Notes under the pieces: model-generated
What the model was told of the DNA's origin: nothing
What the model saw: only the letters and a program-made list of their open reading frames with translations
Databases searched by the model: none
Translations under genes and position numbers: made by a program
Part shown: positions 22,623 to 32,780 of the stretch, one piece after another
Layout: each line of letters begins with the position of its first letter
Position numbering within the stretch: the first letter of the stretch is position 1
Source of the DNA: Conchocele bisecta
Taxonomy: Eukaryota > Mollusca > Bivalvia > Lucinida > Thyasiridae
NCBI GenBank assembly: GCA_029237695.1
Contig: CM055265.1
Coordinates: 68,793,903 to 68,857,902, forward strand
Direction: 5' to 3'
Length of the DNA stretch: 64,000 nt

Positions 22623-22823
22623 GGAATTAGGTTGTGCCATAACTTGAGAATCAAATTGTATCAGGTTTCGAGTATGAGGAATCCATTTCCAGTGTTAGTT
22701 TGGAGATTAGGAGTCAAGGGCACGTGCTAATGTCACATCATGGTAATTTGTGACCACAAATATGTCTATTTCGAGCCAAGCACAAACGATGGCATGTAAT
22801 TACCATCTTGGAGTCAGTAGCCG

Positions 22824-23057
22824 ATTTCACCAAAATTGCAAAGTATACTTTTCTAGCAAAGTATACTTTGAGGGAGTATAATCATTTATTTTTCCTGAAA
22901 TGCATTATTTCATATAAAACTAACGACTGCATATAGTTGATGATTAAAAGTATGCAGAATTAGTATACTAAATTTATTACAGCCAAAATTGAAAATTTCT
23001 CCTTCAAAGTATACTTTGCTAGATAAGTATACTTTGCAATTTTGATGAAATCGGCTA
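22824..23057. mobile_element. Family I element (short)
   Basis: 'gatttcaccaaaattgcaaa' to 'gcaattttgatgaaatcggc'; lacks part of the centre. It abuts the pseudogene region. Confidence 0.7.
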
Positions 23058-23149
23058 CTGATTCCATACTATTAATATCTTAGGTGAACTGTATATGCTT
23101 TATATATTATGTGATAAATATGTACATAAACTGTGGCGGAGACAATCTC

Positions 23150-25082
23150 CACGGCATCAGTTACGTACACATATATTATCGCATATATTCTGATTGTTAA
23201 CTTGAAGGCAACGAAGACCTGCCCGACAGCGCTTGCAATTCCTCTTGCACACTTGTGTGCAGCCACAGTGCAAGAGGAGTGCACAGGACTTACTTGCGTC
23301 TGCGAGAGTGGTCCAGAAAGGAATTAAGCCATTGCTTGCTGCGCTCATCATGTTCCCATCCCCATTGCTAAAACAGGGATTGCCTGGTGGCAATAGATCG
23401 ACTGTTTCCAGATGGAACTGGCTTGGAACAAGGACCTCTTGACATGCTCAAAGGGAGCAGCATGGGTAGACTGCCATCGGAGAAGAGATGGTGAAGAGGT
23501 GGTACCCAGCTTCGTTGACACTTGCTGAACCACACGTCTTCCTATACACGAGCACAACGAATCGCTCAATGCGCTGCATGTGAACAAATTCCAGAGTTAT
23601 AGACTCCAGGGTCTCTGTCAGGCCTGGTGTACTGTTCCATGCATTGCATGCAGTCGTCTTACCGCAGCCGAGAAGTTGAGATGTCGTATCACAACCTGTT
23701 AGAGCTTCAAAGAGGAGTAGAGCCAAATATTGTGATGGACCAAGCTGAGAGTAGATGCTGTGCACTGGGATATCTCCGTAATGTTTTCCTTTACCAGGGT
23801 CAATCCAAAGCTAAGAAAGGTCCATATGTTTAAAGACAGCGATGGCAAGAACGCCGATATTACTATCGACTCTGCGCACAAATTCTTTCTCGTGACCCTG
23901 AGATGAGGTATGAAATAGATGCAGGGTGATTCGTGTCAGCCTCTACATGGTTACATGCCTCGAGTACTGACACATCAAATGGTTTGTTGGAGAGCACCAT
24001 CTCAGACTCGGTGCTGAGGAGGAGTTTTCCATCTATGGCAGTCTTTGCCAGCTGTTTCTTTTCTGCATGTTTAGGCAGGATTGGCGTGGCCGGTTGGCGC
24101 GTTGATGCACGCGAGGATCTCCGACTTTGTCACAGCTCTGAGAGAACTGCGATCTGACACAGAAGGTGGCTCTCGCTGGTTTTCGAATGTGAAAAATTCC
24201 GCATCCGAACGTGATTTAAGTGAAAGAAAGAGTTGGGTGACAAATGTGGTGTTTTGTTTCTGTATCCTAGCTTTTCTTCCCTTCTTTCGGAGATCCGGAC
24301 GTTTAGATGAAGTGAAAACATTGTTTCTCTTTATTGTATCAGATAGAGAAACTGTCACCTTATCTAGCCGTGTATTCACATATGCATCATCAATTTGTGA
24401 TAGAGACACAACTACATCATGCTCCATCATGCAGCGTGTATCAAAGCAACAATATGATGATCTGTAGTTGAGAATTTATTTCCCAATCCGACCACCACCT
24501 TCATGAATTCCTGCACGTCATTGAGAAACATAGACTGTAGTCTACGTGGTTACCAGTTGTTGCTCACGTAATTTTGTGCACACCTTCAAACTCGTGAACG
24601 ATTCTGACACAATATGGCCCAGCCAACATGTACAATGCTATGGCATCATTGTCATACAAGTCAGAAGCTCCACCATTGCCCTGGAGAAGTTTGTTGCTCT
24701 GTTCGTGGGACTGATCTTTTGCCATAAGGCTGAATTTGCTCTCGGATCTTTGGACCGTGAAATTTCCATTCAAATATTCAGCATACACTGCTGGATGTTT
24801 CACAGCGAGTTCCACCATGTCTCTGACGTGAATTGGCAACCAGCGGGCATAATTGGAGTGGTCCAGGACAAAGAACCAGGCACAAAGCTCATCACACACC
24901 TGGACGTAGAGAAGGAAGTCATCCTCTTTCAAAGAGTGAACAAATCGACACATCAATAATTCAAGTTCGATCACCAACGACCAATATTTGAACATGGGAA
25001 CATCAGCGGATTGCCTTTTTGCTCCACATCTCAAACGACTCATGCGGCCCCTGCACATTGAACGTACAATGAGAATACGCAT
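23150..25082 (-). pseudogene. Degenerate copy of a multicopy invertebrate gene with LTGCD (FEN/PIN-like) motif and Cys-rich tail
   Basis: Fragments in several frames follow one another in the order expected of a long uncharacterised protein family that is multicopy in bivalves and corals (from memory). 25082-24564 reads FKYWS, LDHSNYARWLPIH, FTVQRSE. 24510-24445 reads FLNDVQEFMK. 24430-24071 reads IKRNN, FTFENQREPPSVSD, KSEILACINAPTG. 24058-23940 reads DGKLLLSTESEMVLSNKPFD then VEADT. 23937-23448 reads GHEKEFVRRVDSN, GKHYGDIPVHSIYSQLGPSQ, ALTGCDTTSQLLGCGK, HMQRIERFVVLVY. 23500-23360 reads FEHVKRSLFQASSIWKQS. 23330-23170 reads PFWTTLADASKSCALLLHCG and a CKRNCKRC cluster. Damage: an in-frame TAG (23813-23811), a 2-nt loss after EADT, at least three other frame changes, a missing block near 24065 (over 100 residues by my recollection), and an expected Asp replaced by Asn in VDSN. 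EADTR, VDSD and LTGCD resemble the metal-binding acids of FEN1/PIN nucleases; that is inference. No introns seen. Confidence 0.8.
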
Positions 25083-25420
25083 TTTACCTCAACACTGAGA
25101 GAGAAACGAGTGACACCGAATGACCACTACGCCGCCACTGGAACTGCCTGAGTAGCTTCGTCACATCACAACTGACACACTGCCAATTCGCAAACCGCGT
25201 CGGCACCTTTACCATTTTTACTCAGTATGATAAAACAAAGTTTTTTTCGCGGCACCCACGTGATATGAGTAGCAAGTCATAAGCGTGATCAGGGTCATGA
25301 TTCGGGCTATAAACTAATAATTAAATCAATACACGCACACTATGACAGGATGAATGTTAATTTATATTCCTGGATATTATAATCAAACCTAATATAGATA
25401 CATGTCTATTATATATATAT

Positions 25421-25456
25421 GGGCCGCGCCATACGAAAACCGGGCTTAATGACAAC
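25421..25456 (+). repeat. Left TIR of the 3.3 kb element
   Basis: Begins GGGCCGCGCCATACGAAAAC and ends CTTAATGACAAC. Confidence 0.75.
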
Positions 25457-28400
25457 GTCATGAAAAGTGGTAAACGACGTCGGAAAAACGACGATTCAAA
25501 TTGTCTAACGTCGCCGTAAAATTTCATATGTTGCCCTCCCATTTACGTTTACTGGTGTCAGTTAACATTAAGTGTGAGCAGAAAACGGAAAATGATAACT
25601 TACTGAAACTTTCACTAATATGAGATGCGATGCCTTGTACCTCCGTACACATATTATGACGTCATGACGTGACGTCACGTACTTGTGACGTCACTAAACG
25701 TGAATCCTTGTTTGACGTTATGGCCATGGTGTCGTGACAACATAGTATATCAACGATACTTGCACGATTTCCTCGCAGCATCAATGACTTATAAATGCTT
25801 GAGGTGCTGTACATTATCGCCTATCTGTCGTTCTTTGACTTTGTCACTCTTTTTCGTCGGTTGTCCTTATGAATTCAAAATGGTGAACGCATAATTTAAC
25901 TGGCTACATATCAGCGAAGTCTTCGCTTACACTGCACTTTGATTCCTAAATAATCTTAGTCATGTCCGTTAACATTTTAAGGAAACACGGTTATCGCCGC
26001 TGATATCAGGGTGGACATTTACTTCTGATATAAAATGTATAATAGTGACAATCCATAGGTTAATGAGTGTTTATTTGCCAGAAAATGTCTCAGCTGATGT
26101 CTCTGATGTAAAGAACATTGTGTGCCTACTGCATAAACGGAGGTAGACATGCAGCTATATAATAACATATATATATCCGGGGTTTGTATTGAATTTGGCA
26201 AAATAAATGCATCAAAATCTCTCTAATAGATTTAGAATCAGTTATTTCAATGCAGCTTCTTGATTGTTTGTGTATAAGCATACATAATGCACAAAACACA
26301 CAGTGAGGTCGGTGGAGTTTTCGAAAAGTTTGATGGTCATAAACTTGCTTTTCGCACGATTTGTAGTATCAAATCATCAGATTATCACCTGACTGCATAA
26401 TAATGTATTTCTGAATCAGGCGATGGTAATGCGATCCTCACGAATGACACACGGCAACAATTATAAGGTATCACGTTACAAAATCTGCCCGACGTCGTGT
26501 TTTGTCACAAAGTTAATGTTATAATTAAGCGGCCTACTTCAGATGTACACGTGCAATGTCTACAAAAAAAAACTCCATTTGCAGCAATTCCGTACACATC
26601 CTTATGATATAATATTGGAATAGAAAACAATTATCGTCAAAATTACGTGTGGGCACAATCATATGATCCGGCGACGAAGGGTGGGGATGGGGTTTCGGGG
26701 AAAAACGCCCCTTGGGAATATAGTTCATCCCTGAATGCCAATCGGTGTGTCTGAAATGTATTTCATATTGAAATGAAATGAAAAAAAAAATTGAAAGTTT
26801 TTACGTGATCTTTTTATCACTTCTTTCTGTGTATGTGGTGGGTATGTAGTAATTAAAATAGCACAACTTTATCATGATATGAAAGTCATTCGTCAAACAT
26901 ATCTAAAGTGCGCTTCCAGCTGTGGCGGATTTATATGTGGGATGGGCATCCCATATGCATAACCTGCAACTGCAACATCCAATTATGTATTATATTTACG
27001 CGGTTTGGGTTATGATCCCGCGGGATCATTTTAGAAGATTTGCAAGCACAATATGTACATAAAGTTGTACTGTCATTCGTGTGGCTAATGTTGAAACTGC
27101 CAACACATCACATTTTTACCAGACACCGATCATCGCGGATAGGTTGCTTGTAAGAGTTTTCGATGTCCAGTGTTGGTTGAATAACCATTATTATTATGCT
27201 GCAACATCAATATGCCTTGGGTTAACTGAAAATTCACATCCATGCTGACTGATAAATGCTACATCGATTTCATATGCACAACTCATCATTAATATATCAT
27301 GGACAATTATATCGTTACCAGCGCAGCGTCTTCACGTGATATGAAACCCAGCGTCAAAATAACGTTATGTTAATGTTATGCTCCTTATTGTTCAAAAGAA
27401 GAAGAACATTACCATGCTTTCATTCGTGCTCGCACAATGGGTTATTATTTTTCAAAATAAACGGTATAAAATCTTTTTTTTATACTACATGCACTTCCGA
27501 CAGCTAAATCAGGCAATGCAATTCACCTTCAAACATACCACCTGAAATACCAGCAGTAACAGTATTGACTGCTGACGTTGTCGAAGTGGATTCCCTTTAT
27601 GCGGCTGTTCGTGTACGGTATTAAAAAATGAAATCACATAGGGCAAGATTGGGCGAATATCGAGGATTGAATAACGCCTCAATCGACGATATTTGATAAT
27701 AGATTCATTCACTGTAACCACTCAATTGGAAAAATGTACAGATGTCACTTCAACTATCATAAAACTCGAGAAAAATTGGTAACTCGCCTGGGCTTCTGCT
27801 ACATGTTCACCATCATCGGGATCCATCTAGCCATACGTCTCCTTATATTTAAATATTTTTAATCACACAATGAGTTCAACCGATCTGGCATTTCACGAAA
27901 AGTGGTCAGTCGACCAGGACTTTTACTGGGCGTCACAACGTCTGACGACGTCACTTTTGGACGTCCATGTCTGGCCTAGCCTTTCGCGCCTTCATGTCCA
28001 TTGTCTATCAGACTGTATCGTTCGCATATTGTCATCCCGATGATGGACTTTCTCTCATCATCAATATCTCGTGTTTTGTGTTAAAATACAAAATTTAATA
28101 TAATATCTTGGTTTTTCCGGCATATTCTCTTAGACAGAGCTGGCAGTCGTTAATCTACGTCATTTCCGGTCATGATGTCATATTTTTAAAATATGTCGTC
28201 GCATACGAAATGTTAAATAATGTCGCTATTATTCCCCAAAATTATTTCACACAGCAGCAAACAACAGGAAAACGCCAACACTTCTCACTCTGCCTTATTT
28301 GAAAATTATTCATACGAAATTACGTTACTTGGGCCGCAATCCAAAACATGACGTTACATTAGCAACTGCAACACGAGCCATGCACATTATTTTCATACTT

Positions 28401-28703
28401 TGTCTTGGCCTAATGGGAGACACTTGGCCAGGCTACGAGATATCCAAATTTGGTTTACATGCGATAAAAGATGACAAATATATAGGACTTGTCCGGATAT
28501 TTTATTAACACCCCTTGTATACGCCGTTGATAAAAACGTCGTCATTTCGACGTCATTGATCTAAAACGTCATAAAAGTTTTTAACATGCGTCATAAAAAT
28601 ACTTCTAAAATGAAAAATAATTGGATACATTGATTATTTTTGCGGCATATGACTTTTAAAAGATGTCCAATTCAGAATACGCGAAAACGTAAAAACTGAA
28701 AAT

Positions 28704-28739
28704 GTTGTCATTAAGCCCGGTTTTCGCACGGCGCGGCTC
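28704..28739 (-). repeat. Right TIR of the 3.3 kb element
   Basis: Reverse complement begins GAGCCGCGCCGTGCGAAAAC and ends CTTAATGACAAC. Confidence 0.75.
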
Positions 28740-28936
28740 ATATATATATATAGTAAGATAATTGTCTCGAAATATCAAGATGTTGTGCCAAAATTACCTT
28801 GACGGTGACCTTAGCACGTAACCTTGACCTCGAAATGACAAAATAATGGACTCCCCATATCCGAAAACCTATATAAAGTGGTTTTATTTATTATTCTACT
28901 ACTTTTAGTTGTCAAGTTGTTGCACTGTCTCAATGT

Positions 28937-29064
28937 GGATGGCGGCCATCTTGAATTGTTAAATATGGCTGCCACAGCGCGAGCCCAGTTTGGCTCCCGT
29001 GAAAAAATGAAATATCATGGGCATATCTAACACTAGTCCAAAAATGGTGCTTGTAGACAAATGT
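28937..29064 (-). repeat. Right arm of the dispersed inverted pair
   Basis: Inverse complement of 22496-22622 at roughly 85 percent identity by eye. Confidence 0.7.
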
Positions 29065-29095
29065 CAATAATTTGGGTGTTTTTTTTAGATTAAGC

Positions 29096-29135
29096 CCCCC
29101 CTTCCCCCCCCCCCCCCCACCCCCCCCACCCCCCC
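29096..29135. repeat. Poly-C tract
   Basis: Interrupted C run of about 40 bp. Confidence 0.9.
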
Positions 29136-29236
29136 TACATCTGGAATTTGGAATCATTATAGCCAATGGGTGCGTCTTACAACATGCTAATTTCTGCAAA
29201 GATTCAGTAACGATAACATAATAATTATGTGTGCAA

Positions 29237-30173
29237 ATTGAGATATTATCTGCTGATGCTGATGCTTCTGCTGCTATAGCTACTGCCGCTGTTACTTCTT
29301 ATGCGTCTGCAACTGCTGCTGCTGCTGCTTCATCTGCATCTGCTGCTTCTTCTGATTCTGCTACTACTGCTGCTGATTCTTCTGTTTCTGTTTTCCTTCT
29401 GCTAATGTTGCTTCTGCTGCTGCGGCTTCTTCTGCTAATGCTGCTTCTGCTGATGTGGCTTCTTCTGCTTCTGCTGCTGTTGCTTCTTCTGATTCTGTTA
29501 CTGCTACTGCTTCTTTTGCTTCTGTTGCTGTTGCTTCTTCTGATTATGTTACTGCTGATGCTGCTGCTTCTGCTGCTTCTGCTGCTTCTGCTGCTTCTGC
29601 TGCTTCTGCTGCTTCTATTGCTGCGGCTTCTTCTGCTTCAGCTGCTGCTGCTTCTTCTGATTCTGATACTGCTGCTTCTTCTTCTGCTTCTAGTACTCCT
29701 GCTTCTGCTTTTGCTGCTTCTGCTTCTACTGTTGCTGCTTCTTCTGCTACTGCTGCTTCTGTTTCTGCGGCTTCTTCTGCTATAGCTACTTCCGCTGATG
29801 TGGCTTCTTCTGCTTCTGCTGCTGCTACTTCTTCTGATTCTGCTACTGCTGCTGCTGTTTATTCTGCTTCTTCTGCTTCTTCTGCTTCTAGTGCTACTGA
29901 TACTGCTCCTGCTTCTGTTTCTGCTACTGTTGCTTCTTCCTCTGTTTCTGCTGCTGCTAATTCTGCTGCTGACTTTTCTGCTTCTTATTCTGCTGCTGCT
30001 CCTGCTGCTTCTGCTGCTGCTTCTTCTTATTATGTTTCTGCTGCTGCTGTTGCTGCTTCTGCTGCTGCTGCTACTACTACTTCTTCTTCTGTTTATGCTG
30101 ACGCTTCTTCTGCTTCTGATTCTGTTGTTGCTACTGCTGCTACTCCGTCTGCCGTTGCTTCTACTGATGTTGG

Positions 30174-30209
<36 letters not shown>

Positions 30210-30263
30210 TGCTGTTTCTGATGTTGCTCATGTTCATGCTGCTTATGCAGCTACTTCTTCTTA

Positions 30264-30299
<36 letters not shown>

Positions 30300-30301
30300 A
30301 T
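29237..30301. repeat. 1.07 kb GCT/TCT trinucleotide repeat
   Basis: Nearly every triplet is GCT, TCT, ACT, GTT, GAT or close. Frames give poly-Ala/Ser, poly-Leu, and on the other strand poly-Ser/Arg. Open frames of 184-285 codons in several registers are the expected by-product, not genes. Confidence 0.9.
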
Positions 30302-30985
30302 GCTTTTTATAGAATTGTAACTGTATTCAGAAGTCCACCACCCTCGAATATTTACGTTATATACAGTTGTAGCATATTCACTAGGTGAATAATTATGTAC
30401 ATTTGTGCATTGTACGCTGACATTTTCAAGACCGCAGTAAATATGTTTACTATTAAAGGTGCATGCCCACTCAGTAAGCATAAAATGTTCTTTATAGGAA
30501 TTAAATAAGAATTTAGTGTATATATACTTGTGTCACTATACCCACCAGTTCTAAAAATTGCAATTGCCCGGAAAACATATAATCATTTAGTAATATTTAT
30601 TTTACTGATAGTGACGCGCGTTGGTATCGGGCTATTTTCATATGCAAATGAGGCATGTTAACATTTCAAGGAAAGACGGTTATCGCCCCTAATATCAGTG
30701 TGAACATTTTCGTCTAAAATAAAATGTATAATAATGCCAATCAATACGTGGGTTAATGGTGAATGAATGTTTATTTTGCCAGAAAATGTCATACGTACAG
30801 AATATGCAAACATATCTGTATCACTATATTATAACTTACTGCGTGGGCATGTACCTTTAACATTCTGGTGCTGCCTGTATAACGGCTTCAGGTTTTTAGA
30901 CATTGGAGTATTATCAAGTAAATGCTTATGTCTCTCATAAGGTGAGAGTGATCAGGATCTACAGGTTGTCCCAAAAAACAGGGAC
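30302..30985. other. No gene; holds a block shared with the 3.3 kb element
   Basis: 30665-30790 resembles 25975-26090 ('ggttatcgcc', 'aaaatgtataata', 'tttgccagaaaatgtc'). Confidence 0.5.
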
Positions 30986-30986
30986 C

Positions 30987-31283
30987 TAATTACAATTAAT
31001 AGCTGTAATATAGTGTGTTACATTAGTACAGTTTCATCAATTATACCGCATATATGTACACTTGAACAAAGTTTCAAATGTGCATACATGATTATAATAT
31101 TTTAAGTGCATAATTATCCAGAGTTGCCTATCTTGTAACTTAATTACAATAGCTGTAATATATTGTGTTACATTCGTACAGTTTCATCAAGTATACCGCA
31201 TATATGTACACTTGAACAAAGTTTAAAATCTTCATACATGATTATAATATTTTACCAAAGAACATAATTATCCAGAGTTGCCT
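30987..31283. repeat. Tandem duplication, about 150 bp x 2
   Basis: 'aattacaattaatagctgta' to 'attatccagagttgcct' occurs twice with about 90 percent identity. Confidence 0.75.
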
Positions 31284-31988
31284 CTGTTGTATTTTGCAAG
31301 CTTTAGCCATTTTACATAAGCTCAGACAGGGCTTTAAGTGGATAATTGCCACAAAACCATCAATTGCATTCCGAGATGGCACATATATAGGTGCTCACGG
31401 ATTTTATATCACAATATTATGCTGCGTGTATTTCATTGCCATTGTGTCATAGATCTTAATGATGATTAGTAAATTCAGGTTGCACCATCGCTGACGATAA
31501 TCATGTCATTCGTGGTACTCCGAAGATTTGGTTTCTTCCAATTAAAGACATGCACACGAAATAGTTTTAAAATCTAAATGTATGCAGATGACATTCACAC
31601 ATCCTGGTATTTTCCCTGTTGACAGTTAGTTGGTTTTGTGTTTGATATACCTCTCTCATTCCTTCACTTATTCATGACTTTCAAATGAAGAGTCAAAACA
31701 TTCTGGTAACATAAACATAGAATTGTAGTGGAAATAGTCCACTTCTGCAAAGTATCTGAAATGCAAATGGTAAGAAAACAAATAGCTTTAGGAATATTAA
31801 TAACACCACATTTTTGGAGAATTTATCTGTGCATCTTGTATATCATTTGGAGTTTAAACTAATGCCAACTAATAATAATATCATGAACTTGTGTTCTGTG
31901 TAACAGTTATGACATGTTACATATTCTGGTGTTCTTATCTTTTTTGCTGTTTCTTGTATGCATTCATTTTAACTTACAAGCAACCAGT
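31284..31988. other. No gene or repeat recognised
   Basis: AT-rich; nothing protein-like by inspection. Confidence 0.5.
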
Positions 31989-32311
31989 AGCCTATTTCAC
32001 CAAAATTGCAAAGTATACTTTTCTTGCCAAGTACACTTTGAGGGAGAAATTTTCAATTTAAGGGTACATTTATTATTTTTTTATTATACTGAATTTATTA
32101 CATTATCACAGTCATTTTGGCTGTGATAATGCAATACATTCAGTAGCATAAGTCTGCATCCTTTTATTCATCAAATATATGCAGTCGTTATATACTTCTA
32201 TATGAAATAATGCATTTCGGGCAAAATAAATGATTATATATACTCCCTCAAAATATACTTTGCTAGATAAGTATATATATATATACTTTGCAATGTTGGT
32301 GAAATAGGCTC
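31989..32311. mobile_element. Family I element upstream of GCSH
   Basis: 'tagcctatttcaccaaaatt' to 'aatgttggtgaaataggct'; the right arm holds an extra (AT)n. Centre 'cacagtcattttggctgtg'. Confidence 0.75.
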
Positions 32312-32656
32312 TGAAAACCATAAAGTGCTTACACATAATGTCACCAATTCCAACTCCAAATGGTGTACAAGTTGTTTACGTTTCATTGGCCGCCAGTAGC
32401 CACATCCAGGCTTCATGCAATTACTATAGTTGGATTTTTAAAAGTTTGCATCCTCATGCATTCTGCAAAACAGTTTTATCCCTACAATACGTTCATGAAA
32501 ACACATTAATGGAAATAAATGTCAACATCCGTATTTATCAATATATATAGTGATTATACGTGTGGGCGTGAGCGTATTTGGGTAAATCATGCCACCTTCA
32601 CCTGTTGAGTTACTAGAGAAGGATCAAAATATAAACGGCTGAAATTAACAACAACA

Positions 32657-32780
32657 ATGGCTTCTGTTTTAGCGAAGAGGTTTGCAGTTCAAGGTTTTTT
32701 CAACTTTTCTAGATTGTGCAAACACAAGCTCTTGCTACCTTCGCAGAAGAGGACACTATTTGTTAGTCCAAGGTTGTTAG
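32657..32780 (+). CDS. GCSH: GCSH exon 1 (presequence)
   Basis: Encodes [20 protein letters not shown] onward to residue 41 plus one base; rich in K/R, no D/E. Donor GTAAGT at 32781. A weak TATA-like 'atataaac' lies about 30 bp before the ATG. Confidence 0.93.

Larger units (their letters stand above)
25421..28739. mobile_element. 3.3 kb non-autonomous DNA transposon with 36-bp TIRs
   Basis: The left end (25421-25456, GGGCCGCGCCATACGAAAAC...) and right end (28704-28739) are inverted copies matching at 33 of 36 positions; all three differences are transitions. Both ends abut an (AT)n tract, consistent with a TA or TATA target. The longest open frames inside are about 70 codons and resemble nothing, so it lacks a transposase. 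A block at 25975-26090 ('ggttatcgcc...tttgccagaaaatgtc') recurs at 30665-30790 outside the element. Confidence 0.72.

Noticed and set aside
24081..24467. Plus-strand frames of 128 and 137 codons at 24081 and 24546
   Set aside because: Antisense shadows of the minus-strand pseudogene, whose family motifs are clear.
29231..30312. Open frames of 184-285 codons (poly-Ala/Ser, poly-Leu, poly-Ser/Arg)
   Set aside because: By-product of a triplet repeat that is open in several frames on both strands; no domain, start context or splice structure.
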